NCBI GenBank assembly: GCA_965240325.2
Contig: OZ251233.1
Location: 1,736,001-1,800,000 of the forward strand
Direction: 5' to 3'
Length of the DNA: 64,000 nt
Source: Rebecca billardiae RCC1528
Lineage: Eukaryota; Haptophyta
Shown here: piece after piece, positions 52,984 through 64,000 of the stretch
How positions within the stretch are numbered: the stretch's first letter is position 1
How the letters are laid out: each line of letters begins with the position of its first letter
The notes under the pieces: generated by a model
What the model was told of the DNA's origin: nothing
Seen by the model: the letters and a program-made list of their open reading frames with translations, nothing else
The model's database searches: none
Program-made: the position numbers and the translations under genes

Positions 52984-53583
52984 TCAGAGTAGCTTCACTC
53001 CCAGCTCCTCGTCCTCGTGCGGCAGCCGGCCGTCACCCGCACCGCCAAAGGTTTGCGCGCGCCCCTGCCGTACAAGCTCTTCCACGACCGCACCTACGAG
53101 CTCGGGGGCAAGCCCATCGAGAGCTGTCCCGCCGAGCGCGCCGCCTGCAGACAGCAGCTCGTGCATAGTGAAGACAGCAGCACCGCCGACAGCACCTGCA
53201 CGCAGCGCACCGTGTGCCTCGTCGGCCCACTGCGAGAGCGGCCGCCAGAGCACGAGGATGCGCGCGTCGTCCACGCCGGCGGCGCCCTTGCCCTTCACCC
53301 ACTGCGCGCGGCCCCCGCTCACAAGCGCATCCGCCACGGCACGCCGCCCTTCTGCGTCCAGCGCGCGGCCAATGGCCGGGTTGGCAAACGGCGTGCTTTT
53401 GCCTGATGGGCCGCCGAGCTCGAGGACAGCGGCACGCGCGCGCTCGCAGTGCGCGACGATCAGCTGCGACCAGAGCTCGAGCTGCGTCGCGCGCGTCGCC
53501 GCGACCGGCTGTAATGTGAAGAACGGCGGCAGGCCAAACTGAGGAGGGAAGCCCTCAGGCACGACGTCGCGCGCCGCCGCCAT
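52984..53583 (-). CDS. VPS25: ESCRT-II subunit VPS25
   Basis: ESCRT-II component that sorts ubiquitinated membrane proteins into multivesicular bodies; VPS25 binds VPS36 and VPS22 and recruits ESCRT-III. The N-terminal family signature LPPFFTLQPVAATRATQLELW is split by eye into PPFFTLQP, TR and QLELW, followed by two winged-helix domains. Conserved W-K/V-G and I-L-V-L-W-R-P segments lie mid-protein, and a second winged helix with FTMHELLSAGG ends it. From the ATG at 53583 it is 199 residues, the usual VPS25 size; ATGs at 53637 and 53661 would add 18-26 residues. Single exon. Confidence 0.85.
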   Translation of the reverse strand: MAAARDVVPEGFPPQFGLPPFFTLQPVAATRATQLELWSQLIVAHCERARAAVLELGGPSGKSTPFANPAIGRALDAEGRRAVADALVSGGRAQWVKGKGAAGVDDARILVLWRPLSQWADEAHGALRAGAVGGAAVFTMHELLSAGGALGGTALDGLAPELVGAVVEELVRQGRAQTFGGAGDGRLPHEDEELGVKLL

Positions 53584-54264
53584 CGTCACGCTACTTGCAG
53601 GCAGAACAAAGTCAGCAGTCCGTTTTACGACCGCCATTTTTACTGCCGGCGGATTTTGCATTTTTTGCCAGCATCAGAGACAGAGTGAGGAGAGAGATCG
53701 CTGCGCGCGGTGCCAGTCGCCACGGTAGCAGTCGGCTGCGTGACTGCGTCGGCGTCTGGTCGTAGTCCAAAACACGTCATACTTGTAGTATCAACTGCTA
53801 CTACGACTACTGCTGATCATCATGACTATATATACTCAAGCGCGCGCGCGCGATGATCACCCGACCAGCGCCGTCGCCGACGACAAACAAACTTGTCCCC
53901 ATGTCAAAAACCTCGCATCAGTCACTCAGGCTCCCGCCTGCACCGGTCACGCTCGCCACGATCACTGGGCCTGGGGCCCACGGCCACGCGACGGAGCCAT
54001 CGCCCAGGCATCGGGCGGGCATCAGGCCCATCGGCGGCAGCCGCCAGCGCCGATATATGACTCCAAGTAGTCCGCCGCCAATGCACGCCAGCACGCATCC
54101 TGAGCGAGTGAGCGCAATCGCTGCTTTCGGCCTTTCGTCATCCTGGGAGCCCGCGTCGAGCGGCCACGCTTGGACGAGTTGCGCGGTGTCGTTGCCAATT
54201 CAGTCGGAGTAGGAGGACTGTCGACTCGTTCGTCCTCGATCGCCCTCCGCGCCTCGGCGGCTGC
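53584..54264. other. Intergenic between VPS25 and coiled-coil genes
   Basis: 681 bp including the VPS25 promoter (T-rich runs near 53637-53668) and a CTATATATACTCAAGCGCGCGCG stretch near 53824 (AT step next to CG dinucleotides). No gene seen. Confidence 0.35.
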
Positions 54265-57200
54265 CTACTTGAACGGCGCGAGTCGCGAGCGGTGCGCATT
54301 CGCGACCTGCGCCCGGCCCGGCCCCTGGCGGCGCCGAGCGTCCTGGGCGCCAGGCAGCTTATGCAGCGCCAGGGGCGGCGGCTTGACAAGATTGATGTTG
54401 ACGGCACGGACGCCGCCACCGCTCACAGCTGTGCCCGCCGCGGGCTCGAAGGCCACCCCGGCGGCCCCGTGAGGCGTGTGCGCGCTGCTGCTGCGTGCGT
54501 GCTGCGCGGCCATCAGGTGCTCCGAGCTGCCGCGCCACGACGTGAGCTGCTGCCGCTCGCGCGCGCCCTCCGGTGCCGGCCTTGTCGGGGCGTGCTCCGC
54601 CGCCTGTGGCGCGGCGGCAGAGCGCGGGGCACGGGCACGGCGGCGCGTGAGCATGGCACATGCCGAGCGCGCGCGCGCGAGAGAGAGAGAGCGCGCGACG
54701 CGAGCGCAGACGCGCTGGGCGCGTACAGCGCTCCGGTGCAGCTGCGCTCGCTGCGCCATTCGGAACGAGGAGAAGGTCTCGATGCCGTCGAGGGGCGCGC
54801 CCGGTGCGGCGCCGGGCGCGCGGAGGCCGCCGGCCAACGCAGCGGCCGCGTCGCCGCCGTATGCGGCGCCACGGGGTTGGCGGTGCGGCACGGCGGACGC
54901 GGCAGCGGAGGAGGGGGGCAGAGGCTGCGGCGGCACCGCGCCGACCACAAAACCCGATGGCCCGACCGCCTGCACGCTGCCCGCGGCCGCTCGCACTGGG
55001 TCGGGGCCGTAGCGGGCGAGTGCAGCAGAGGTGCGCGCAGGCAGCGCGCGCGCCGCTCCGCCGCTGCCCGCCACCACTGCCGAGCGCGGGGGATCGGCAG
55101 AGCCGAGAGCGCTTCTCGGCGTCGTGCGCTTCTGCTGCGCGCGCGATGAGTCAAGCTCCGCGGCGCTCGGCTGCCGCGTGCCGCGGCGCTGGTGGTGTTC
55201 AGGAGTACACGAGGCCCAATGGGGAGAGGCCCAATGGGGAGAGGCCCAATGGGGAGGGAGGCACGCACCACGCGTGAGCGCGGCGCGCGGCGGGGCGGAA
55301 GAGCGCGGCGTGCGCGCGCGCGGTGTGAGTGAGCGCGCGGCGCACACCGGCTCGGACTGCGCGCCCGTCTCTGCGGCGTGGTGCGGGCGCGGAGTGCGCA
55401 TGGACGAGTTCACCTCCACGGCCAAGTCAGCGTGCTGAGTGTCGGCGTCCGTCGGGACGGTGAGTGGCGCGAGTGATGACACGAGGCGGTGCGGCGCGCG
55501 AGAGGCCGAGCCCTCAGCCTCGGCACCGCCGCCGCCGCGGCCGCTGCTGCTGCCGGCCTCCGCCGCCGGCGAAGCGGCGTCGTCGCCGGCGCGCGCTGGC
55601 GCCACGGGCTCGGCGGCACGGCCTTCGCCATCGGCCGAGTGCTGCCCATCAGCTGCGGCCGCGTCGTCACTCGGCGCGCCGCCGTCCGAGCCGCCCGGCC
55701 GCGCGGGCGAGTAGACGGTATCCAGAGGCGCACGCGGCGTGGGCAGGTGCGAGCCGCTCGCGCGGCGTGTCGCGTGCGCGGCCGCGCGCTGCGCGGCGGC
55801 GATCACCTGCGGCGCGGATGCGCCGCCCTTGGCCGCGGCCGCCGCCGCGTGCGCGGCGAGCGTGCGCGGCGTCGCGTCCGCGCGCTGCGGAGACGTCTGA
55901 CGCGTGGGCGCGCACGACTGCTCGGCAGAGGACGAGGAGGCGTGCCGCGCCGTGTCCGGGGGCGTGGCGTCGGGCGTCGGCGCGGCGTCCGCGGCGACGG
56001 CGGCCTCGGCGTGAGGGCTGGACGGCGTGCTCGCCGGCGCGAGCGCAGCGTGCGGCGCAGGCGACGCCGAGGGCAGAGACTTGCGACTGTGTGACGCCGG
56101 CGTCGCGCCCGCGCGCCCTCCTCCGGAGCGCCTCCCCGCGGTGGTGAGCGCGGGCGGACTGCCCGCCGCCGAGCCGTCGTCGAGGAACGAGCGCTCGGAG
56201 CGGCCGTCCTCGCTCTGCGCGTTCGGCACGTGCGCGCGCCAGCTCCCCGAGCCGAAGAGCCGCAGCCCGCCGCGCGCCTTGGCCACCGTCAGCTCGCGCT
56301 GCAGCGCCTCCGGGTCGAGAGTCGAGAGTGCGCTCACGAGGCCGTTGGGCAGCCGCGTGCTGAGGAGCAGCGTCGAGATGCGCTGCAGCTTGGAGTCCTG
56401 CTCGGCCTCGTGCGCGCGGAGGGCCTCGCGCGCGGCGGTGCGCTCGGCGTCGAGCTCGGCCGCGCGCGCCTTCGCGCCGTCGAGCTCCGCGCGCAGGCCG
56501 CGCTCGCGGATGCGCGCGCCCGCCGCCTCCTGCTTGAGGGTGTGCAGCTCCTGCGACAGCTCGCGCTTCTCAAGCACGCCGTTCACGTACTTGCTCTGCG
56601 CCTCGGCGAGCTGCGCGCTCGCGGCGGCGAGGGCCTCGTCGCGCTCGCCGATCGTCTGCCGCGCCTGCGCGAGCTCGGCGTTCTTCAGGTCGACCACCTT
56701 CGTGTGCCGCGTGTAGAGCATCTCGCGGCGTACGCGCTCGATGATCTCGTCAGCGTTTCGTCCGGAGAGCTCCTTCATGAACGCCTCCTTGCCCGACTCG
56801 AACTGCGCGACGAGGGCCTCGCGCTGCCGCTCGAGCTCGAGCGTGTGCTCCGACTGCAGCTTCGCCTGCTGCCGCTCGTACACCGCGCGCACGTCCGCAA
56901 CGGCGGACGCGCGCGCGCGGCGCGCGGTCTCCAGGCGCGCGTCCGCCTCTGCGCGCAGCTTGCGCACGAGATGGGCCTTCAGCCAGCGCTTGCCAGGCGA
57001 GAGCGGCGCGTGGGCGGCGCCCGGGCGGGGCGACGCGTCGAGCACGCCGCTCGACGCCCAGTCGTACACGGGCGACGGCGGGTCGACCTCGCCCGCCGCC
57101 ATCTTGCCCAGCAGCTCGCGCAGTAGGCCAGCCGCCTCCTTCCGCTGCTGCGACGGCATCGCGCCGTCGCGCTCGCCGAGCTCGCGCTGGAAGCGGGAGA

Positions 57201-57291
57201 AGAGGTCGTTGCCCTCGGGCTCGGGCTCCACGTGCTTGTGCTTGGACACGCGTATGATCAGCGGCGCCGGCCGGCTGGCTGCCGCGCTCAT
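54265..57291 (-). CDS. Coiled-coil protein of unknown function
   Basis: A 1008-codon frame from the ATG at 57291. Residues about 105-310 form a long, highly charged coiled coil (Glu/Arg/Ala heptads, e.g. DLKNAELAQARQTIGERDEA). An earlier block, NDLFSRFQRELGERD, may be a short conserved N-terminal motif. The rest (about 350-1008) is Ser/Ala/Pro-rich with many SP/TP sites and looks disordered. A 15-bp unit repeated three times (55212-55256) encodes a PHWAS repeat. GT...AG segments inside the tail, such as one after about 54770, could be introns, so the C-terminal half may be over-called. A basal-body, centrosomal or cytoskeletal role would fit but no family is recognised. Confidence 0.55.
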   Translation of the reverse strand: MSAAASRPAPLIIRVSKHKHVEPEPEGNDLFSRFQRELGERDGAMPSQQRKEAAGLLRELLGKMAAGEVDPPSPVYDWASSGVLDASPRPGAAHAPLSPGKRWLKAHLVRKLRAEADARLETARRARASAVADVRAVYERQQAKLQSEHTLELERQREALVAQFESGKEAFMKELSGRNADEIIERVRREMLYTRHTKVVDLKNAELAQARQTIGERDEALAAASAQLAEAQSKYVNGVLEKRELSQELHTLKQEAAGARIRERGLRAELDGAKARAAELDAERTAAREALRAHEAEQDSKLQRISTLLLSTRLPNGLVSALSTLDPEALQRELTVAKARGGLRLFGSGSWRAHVPNAQSEDGRSERSFLDDGSAAGSPPALTTAGRRSGGGRAGATPASHSRKSLPSASPAPHAALAPASTPSSPHAEAAVAADAAPTPDATPPDTARHASSSSAEQSCAPTRQTSPQRADATPRTLAAHAAAAAAKGGASAPQVIAAAQRAAAHATRRASGSHLPTPRAPLDTVYSPARPGGSDGGAPSDDAAAADGQHSADGEGRAAEPVAPARAGDDAASPAAEAGSSSGRGGGGAEAEGSASRAPHRLVSSLAPLTVPTDADTQHADLAVEVNSSMRTPRPHHAAETGAQSEPVCAARSLTPRARTPRSSAPPRAALTRGACLPPHWASPHWASPHWASCTPEHHQRRGTRQPSAAELDSSRAQQKRTTPRSALGSADPPRSAVVAGSGGAARALPARTSAALARYGPDPVRAAAGSVQAVGPSGFVVGAVPPQPLPPSSAAASAVPHRQPRGAAYGGDAAAALAGGLRAPGAAPGAPLDGIETFSSFRMAQRAQLHRSAVRAQRVCARVARSLSLARARSACAMLTRRRARAPRSAAAPQAAEHAPTRPAPEGARERQQLTSWRGSSEHLMAAQHARSSSAHTPHGAAGVAFEPAAGTAVSGGGVRAVNINLVKPPPLALHKLPGAQDARRRQGPGRAQVANAHRSRLAPFK

Positions 57292-57621
57292 GCTGCGCCG
57301 CGTGTGTGTGTGTGTGTGGTGCGCTTGCTTCTCACGCCCGGGCCGTTGAAAATGGAGATCGCCGCACGCGGCCGGGCCGCGGCTTGCAAGAGCGTTACGA
57401 GTTGAAAGCCTTGCTGCTTCTCTGGATCATATCAATGAAAGTTCTTGCGGGATCTCGAGATTCGAGATTCGATCTGACGTTCAACGTGACGAACCTAGCC
57501 GGACCGCTGCCGGTCCGGGCAAGGGGCTCAGTCAAGTCCGGACTCACGGGCGGAGCGCGCGCTGCCTTCGCGAAGGCTCTGGTTCATCCCGCGCGGCATC
57601 AGCGGCCGTGTCGCGAACTCG
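57292..57621. promoter_or_regulatory. Shared 5' region of coiled-coil and PreP genes
   Basis: 330 bp between divergent starts. Contains a (GT)n run at 57303-57318 and a lower-GC block with repeated TCGAGATTCGAGATTCGATC words (57455-57474). No gene. Confidence 0.4.
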
Positions 57622-60600
57622 ATGTCGGTCGGGACCCGCGCGTTCTCGATGCTGCTGCTCGTCGGCGTCTCGTGCCGGGTGGGCGCGGTCCTGCCGCTCG
57701 GCCGCGCCTCCTCGCGTCTCCTCGCCGCCTCGCGCGCGCCCGTCGGCGCCGCCGGCGCGGCGGCCATCCGCGGCGGCGTGGCGCGCGCAGCGGTGCGGCT
57801 CTCGACCGCGGCCGCGCCCGAGGCGGCGACCAAGCTGGGCACGCACGCCGAGCACCCCAAGTACGATCTGGTGCGCGTGGACGAGGTGGAAGAGTACGGC
57901 GCGCGCTGCGCCCTCTACCGGCACAAGCGCACCGGCGCCGAGGTGCTCTCCGTGATCGCGGACGAGTCGAACAAGGTCTTTGGCATCACCTTCCGTACGC
58001 CGCCCGACGACTCGTGCGGCACGCCGCACATCCTGGAGCACTCGGTGCTCTGCGGCTCGCGCAAGTTCCCGACGAAGGACCCCTTCGTCGAGCTGCTCAA
58101 GGGCTCGCTGCAGACCTTCCTCAACGCCTTCACCTACCCCGACCGCACGTGCTACCCGGTCGCGTCGCAGAACCTGAAGGACTTCTACAACCTGATCAAC
58201 GTGTACCTCGACGCGGTGCTGCACCCGCGCGCGGTGAACGACCCGCTGGTGCTGCAGCAGGAGGGGTGGCACCTCGAGCTCGACGAGCCCTCCGCGCCGC
58301 TCACGTACAAGGGCGTCGTGTACAACGAGATGAAGGGCGTGTACTCGTCGCCCGACTCTCTCATGATGCGGCGCACGCAGCAGGAGCTGTTCCCAGACAA
58401 CACGTACGGCGTGGACTCGGGCGGCACGCCCGAGGTGATCCCGCGGCTCACGTTCGAGAACTTCCGCGGCTTCCACGGCCGCTTCTACCACCCGTCCAAC
58501 GCGCGCGTCTTCTTCTACGGCGACGACCCGCCCGCCGCGCGGCTCGAGCTGCTCGACCAGTACCTGTCTGAGTTTGAGGCGCAGCCGCCAGACTCGGAGA
58601 TCGGCTGGCAGAAGAAGCGCTCGGAGCCGTGGACGGTGAACGAGCGGTTCCCCGCGAGCGAGGAGACGGCAGACAAGCACATGATCTCGGTCAACTGGCT
58701 GCTCAACGACGAGCCGCTCTCGCTGCGCGACTCGCTCGCGTGGGGCATCCTCGACCACCTGCTGCTCGGCACGTCCGCGTCCAAGCTCGCAAAGGCGCTC
58801 ACCGAGTCCGGGCTCGGCGACGACCTCGTCGGCGGCGGGCTGTCGGACGAGCTGCTGCAGAGCACGTACGGCATCGGGCTGAAGGGGGTGAAGGCCGCCG
58901 ACATGGACAAGGTCGAGCCGCTCGTCCTCGACGTGCTCAAGCAGACGGTGAGCGACGGCTTCGACGAGCGCGCGGTCACGGCCTCGATCAACACGATCGA
59001 GTTCCAGCTGCGGGAGTTCAACACGGGCGGCTTCCCGCGCGGGCTGATGTTCATGATCGGCGCGCTCTCGGACTGGCTGTACGACCGCGACCCGCTGGGC
59101 GGGCTCCGCTTCGAGAAGCCCCTCGCCGAGCTCAAGGACGCCCTCGCCCGCGGCGAGCCCGTCTTCCAGAAGCTGATCGAGCGCGACCTGCTGAGCAACG
59201 GCCACCGCGTGACGGTCAAGATGACGCCCGACCTCGGCCTGGAGAAGGAGCAGCAGGTGCGCGCACGCGGCACGGCGCGCGCGGGGCCGAGGTGGCGAGG
59301 GGCGGGAGCGCGAAGCCCCGGCCGGCGCCACGCCCCGCCTGCACGCCCCGGCCGCCCACCTCGCTCGCTCACGCACGCCCTGCGACCCGCGCGACCCACC
59401 CGCCCCCGCCCCCGCCGCGTCCTCGCGCGCCGCGCCGTGGCGACCCCAGGCGGCGGAGGCGGCCGAGCTGGCCAAGATCAAGGCGAGCATGAAGCCCGAG
59501 GACCTGGAGGAGGTGGTGAAGGCGACGCAGGTGCTCAAGGAGCGGCAGGCCGCGGCGGACTCGCCCGAGGACGTGGCGAAGCTCCCCAAGCTCTCCCTCG
59601 ACGACCTCGAGCAGCAGGGCCGCGAGATTCCGATCGCCGTGGCCGACAAGTCTGGCGTCAAGTTCATCACGCACGCGGTGCCCTCGTCCGGCATCGTGTA
59701 CGCGGACGTGTGCTTCGACGCGTCGTCGGTCTCGCTGGAGGAGGCGCCGCTCGTGCCGCTGCTCACCGCGTGCCTGCTCGAGACCGGCACGTCGAAGCAG
59801 GACCGCGTCGCGCTCTCGCAGGAGATCGGCACGCACACGGGCGGCCTGCGCACGATGACGCTGCTCTCACAAAAGCCGACCGGCCCGGCGCTGGTGGCGC
59901 CCGCGGACGCGCTGCAGGCGTACGTGTGCGTGCGCGGCAAGGCGGTGGTGTCGAAGGCGGAGAAGCTCTTCGAGCTGATCTCGCAGATCTCCACTGACGC
60001 CAACCTCGACGACCAGAAGCGCGTGATCGAGATGCTGAAGGAGAGCGTCGCCGGCTACCGCGCGGGCATCCCCGCATCCGGCCACACCTTCGCCGACTCG
60101 CGGCTGCGCGCGCGCTACACGGCCGCTGCGTACGTGAACGAGCTGCAGGGCGGGATCGCCGCGTTCGAGCAGAGCAAAGCGCTGCTGCGCGAGGCGGAGA
60201 CCGACTGGGCGGGCCTGAGCGCGCGGCTCAAGGCGCTCCGCGCCAAGCTCGTCGCCTCCGACGGCCTAATCATCAACCTGACCGGCGACGAGGCGACGCT
60301 CAGCGCCGCCCTGCCACACGCAGAGGCGTTCGCGAGCGAGCTGCCGTCCACCGGCGGCCTGGCGTCGGTGGCCGAGTGGTCGCGCGCGCCGTTCGGCTCG
60401 AGCCCGAAGGACGAGGGGCTGACGGTGCCGACCCAGGTCAACTACGTCGCCAAGGGCGGCTACCTGTACCAGCCCGGGGAGAAGGTGCGCACGCCGCAGC
60501 GCACGCCGCAGCACGAGCCGCGGCGCACGCTGCGGCGCACGGACAGCCGCGCGCGGTGCACCGGGCGCGGGCGCCGCCCGAGACGCGCGCGCGCGCCACC

Positions 60601-61191
60601 GGCCGTGCGGCACTCACCGGCGCGCATCCGCGCGTGTGCCCCTTCGCCGCGCCCACGCCTCGCCGCGCCGCACCGCCGCAGGTGCCCGGCTCCGCCGACG
60701 TGGTCTCCCGATACCTGCGCACGGGATATCTTTGGGACACGGTGCGCGTGATGGGCGGCGCGTACGGCGGCTTCTGCCGCTTCTCCGCCGCGTCGGGCGT
60801 CTTCTCGTACCTGTCGTACCGCGACCCGAACGTGAAGGGCACGCTGGACAACTACGACAACGCGGCGCAGCACCTGCAGCAGCTCGAGCTCTCGCCGGCC
60901 GAGCTGTCGCAGGCGATCATCGGCGCGGTCGGAGATCTCGACCGGCCGATGCAGCCCGACCAGAAGGGCTTCGCCTCGCTGCAGCAGTTCCTGGCGGGCG
61001 AGACGGCGGAGGAGCGGCAGGCGCGCCGCTCCGAGCTGCTCGCGACGACCGCCGCGGACTTCCACGCGTTCGGCGAGCGGCTCGAGCAGCTCAAGGCGGA
61101 CGGCAGCGTGCACGTGATCGGCTCGGCGGCCGCCATCGAGGGCGCCAACGAGCAGCTGGAGAAGAAGCTCGACGTGAAGGAGCTGCTCTGA
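57622..61191 (+). CDS. Presequence protease PreP-like M16C metallopeptidase, 3 exons
   Basis: Zinc metalloprotease that degrades cleaved targeting peptides inside mitochondria or plastids. Exons 57622-59256, 59450-60484 and 60682-61191 (introns GTGCGC...CCCAG and GTGCGC...CGCAG, both phase 0) give 1059 residues. The inverted zinc motif is HILEH (136-140: His136, catalytic Glu139, His140) and the third ligand Glu236 lies in YNEMKG, 96 residues after His140, as expected for PreP. The C-terminal half contains the second, inactive M16 domain, including RVMGGAYGGF, a usual PreP tail motif. The N-terminus (1-60) has a hydrophobic core then an Arg/Ala/Ser-rich stretch, compatible with organelle import. 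A third of the protein would be lost without splicing. Confidence 0.9.
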
Positions 61192-62487
61192 GCTGCACGC
61201 CTGACGCGGTCTGCTGTTGTCGGACTCTGAGCCTTCTCTCCGACTGCGTTGTCGAGGGAGTGTGCTCTCGCTGCCGGCGCCCCGGCGGCGTGTCCGCTTG
61301 TCGGCTGGCATGCGCGTCAACAGCTGCGGAGTGCGGACTGCGGTGCGGCGTTGTCGCTGGCAGCGCGAGTGCTCCGCGACGCTCATGCGCATGGTTGTGA
61401 CACGGCGCGTGAGACGTGACGAGTCTCAGTCCGATGCTGGCGGACATCAACGTCGTCGTCAGTCGTGATATATGCCGATTGCTGACTCATCCGATTATTC
61501 ATCACTCTCATCAGCTAAACGTCTGCTAAACTACTCCGTACTCGGGCTCGGCGCGGCGTCGCTACTCTGACGCACTCCGACGCTACTCCGGCTACTCGGG
61601 GCGGGGCTATCACCGCTATGGCGCGGTCGTATGCCACACGAATCAGTATAATTCATATATATATATATTATTAATATAATTCACTCGCTCGCGTGTAACT
61701 GATCGACTGACTCAGAGCGATCACCCTGTCTCCTAATTATTCGTAGCGGTATAATAATTTTCCGTTTAAGACTGCTCCTAATGACACTTGTGACATGGCG
61801 AGTGCTTGTCAGACTGAAGACAGATAGACAGTTTGAAGCGCATGCATACTGTTACGACTATACCGTATACGCTGACTGACGATCATCATGGCCGACTGAT
61901 CCGATCAGCCGTGCTCTGGTAGGTCTATGTTCCTCACTCCTCAGACTTCAGATGAGACAGAGTCAGATTAGTCAGAACGTGCAGGCGGTCGGCATCGGAG
62001 CGTTAGCAGGCGATATATGCGCGCCGAGACGGACTCGGCTGCATGCCCGCTGCCGCACTGTTATATCAGCTAGTATGCAGCATGCATGTATCACGTCACA
62101 GTACCACTTACATATGTTAACTACCCGCCGCCGCCGGATGTAATTTATAAGAATGCCGCCTCCGCGGACGATGCTAGTCGGCCTAGTGGTTGGCAAACTT
62201 TAATATAATAGTATCAGATTCGATGCAGCATGGCCGGATTCGAATGACGTAGAGTGGAATGTGACAGGCACACTAGCTTAAATGTGACGCCGCGGGCTGC
62301 GCAGACGCGGTGTCATCGCGGCGTCCGAGGCTCCGACGACTATATATTACGACTATATATATATATACATATCCGCCAGAAGCGTGATCGTCTTGGCACC
62401 CACGTGTCCTGATGACGCGGTACGGAGCAGTCGTTCTGCGTACGAGAGCGACTGTTCGGTACCGCATGAAGGCAGCGGCGTCTTGCC
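61192..62487. other. Intergenic, AT-richer, gene-free
   Basis: About 1.3 kb of 3' flanks. AT-rich blocks include ATTCATATATATATATATTATTAAT near 61653 (shown in part) and TATATATATATATACATAT near 62353. No coding or RNA gene recognised. Confidence 0.4.
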
Positions 62488-63150
62488 CTAAGAGCCCAGA
62501 GATCCCCTGCTGGCATCCTGCGACGAGTCGGCAACGAACTGTAGGCTCCGGGGGGTGTTGAGCTGCGAGTCGGCCGTCAGATGTGACCGTGACAACTCAC
62601 GGCCACGCGGTCCCTCGAACAGCTCGGCATGGGTCTCCGCTGAGGGCAGCCGCGATGCGTCGGGCGTGATCTCAGCCGTCTCGGCGCAACGGCCAACCAC
62701 GAGCTCCCTCGCGCGGGGACAATGCACCAGATGCGGCCCGAAGCCATGCCTGTCAAACTCACGCTTGCACCCAGGGCACACGATGGCGTCGGACAAACAA
62801 CTGGCCTGCTGCCGGAGCTCCTCGAGCTTGGAGCGGAGCATGGTCGCGGTGCGCGGTAGACGACGCGGCTTTGGATACGGCTGCCGAAGCTCCGCTTCCA
62901 GCCCGGGGTGCTCGTCGTGCAAGCGCACGTGGTGGTCAAGGGACTTCTTGTGCCTCAGGGCCTTGCCACACCCTGGGCGTGGGCAGATGTGGCGCGCGCC
63001 GCCGTGCACGACCCGCGCGTGCGACCGAGCGTTCGAAAGGCTCGAGAACGTCCTCGAGCAGCTGGTGTCTGGGCACGGGAAGCGCGAGCGCTCCGGCTGT
63101 GCGCTCAGACTCTGGCTGCTGTCTAGCACCTTGGCCGGGGGAGGGCCCAT
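62488..63150 (-). CDS. C2H2 zinc-finger protein
   Basis: 220 residues from the ATG at 63150. Two classical C2H2 fingers: C26, C31, H44, H49 (CPDTSC ... HARVVH) and C56, C61, H74, H78 (CPRPGC ... HHVRLH). A third, C2HC-like unit follows (CPGCKREFDRHGFGPHLVHC). A Leu/Glu-rich helix (LRSKLEELRQQ) precedes it. Likely nucleic-acid binding; targets unknown. The frame is open upstream without ATG, so a 5' exon is possible. Divergent from PCNA with 197 bp between starts. Confidence 0.65.
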   Translation of the reverse strand: MGPPPAKVLDSSQSLSAQPERSRFPCPDTSCSRTFSSLSNARSHARVVHGGARHICPRPGCGKALRHKKSLDHHVRLHDEHPGLEAELRQPYPKPRRLPRTATMLRSKLEELRQQASCLSDAIVCPGCKREFDRHGFGPHLVHCPRARELVVGRCAETAEITPDASRLPSAETHAELFEGPRGRELSRSHLTADSQLNTPRSLQFVADSSQDASRGSLGS

Positions 63151-63347
63151 CGTGGATTCGTGACCGACGATGACCTCGTCGCCCCAAGCCCGAAGACTGG
63201 AATCCGGGTGGAATCCGGGCCTGGGGAAAGAAAAGCCGTTGACCACGCCATCTTAAATATTGTGCCGCGGCCACTGGCCATCGGGCCGGCTCGGCTGCTG
63301 ACCAACGACCTGTCCTCCGAGGCTTGCCGCGCGCGCACACGAAAGCC

Positions 63348-64000
<653 letters not shown>

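Noticed and set aside
57306-58571. 421-codon frame overlapping the PreP gene start
   Set aside because: Shadow frame; the PreP frame carries HILEH and the family-specific zinc-ligand spacing.

Overview
The window is nuclear DNA of a GC-rich eukaryotic microbe, most likely a microalga with a secondary plastid. A haptophyte-type genome fits best, but this is inference. The reasons are: very GC-rich coding sequence; short introns (86 to 352 bp) in about a third of the genes; eukaryotic genes such as PCNA, VPS25, a DDX3-type helicase, RCC1 repeats and NSUN; and several proteins with a hydrophobic signal-like N-terminus followed by an Arg/Ala-rich, transit-peptide-like stretch. I reconstructed 14 introns by frame, phase and family homology. 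Eleven use the donor GTGCGC and nearly all end in a CG-rich acceptor such as GCGCGCAG, so single-frame ORFs stop early or miss exons. | Layout. 1-9.6 kb: DDX3/Ded1-type RNA helicase (5' end outside the window), F-box/RCC1-repeat protein, cytochrome P450 and, head to head with it, a guanylate-binding-protein-like GTPase. 10.1-15.9 kb: patatin-like lipase, a tail-anchored membrane protein, a five-exon gene joining a PARP-type zinc finger, the PADR1 zinc ribbon and a DNA polymerase beta-type lyase domain, and a small putative plastid protein. 17.0-19.2 kb: NFACT-R protein and a dual-specificity phosphatase. 19.4-23.7 kb: no recognisable genes; a 330-bp-arm inverted repeat, a perfect 51-bp palindrome and a 3.1-kb element with 660-bp terminal inverted repeats flanked by GGGTG. 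23.8-38.8 kb: CTP-dependent lipid kinase family protein, SHAQKYF MYB factor, secreted JmjC-like oxygenase, large IQ-motif disordered protein, two-domain glycosyltransferase and an NSUN-type RNA m5C methyltransferase. 38.8-41 kb: a long GA tract and two tandem copies of a roughly 515-bp TIR element flanked by TA. 41.1-64 kb: an 80-residue secreted cysteine peptide, TrmK-like tRNA methyltransferase, alpha/beta hydrolase, membrane-anchored GST, UreD-UreF fusion, SHOC1/ZIP2-like protein, VPS25, coiled-coil protein, presequence protease, C2H2 zinc-finger protein and the start of PCNA. | Genes working together. The neighbours do not form one pathway. The clearest organisational theme is divergent pairs sharing short promoters (P450/GBP, PARP-finger fusion/plastid protein, MYB/JmjC, glycosyltransferase/NSUN, TrmK/hydrolase, UreDF/SHOC1-like, coiled-coil/PreP, zinc finger/PCNA). 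The best candidate for something undescribed is the PARP-finger + PADR1 + polymerase-beta-lyase protein, which keeps all its visible zinc ligands and the position of the lyase lysine, lacks an ADP-ribosyltransferase domain, and has a canonical E2F-type site just upstream.
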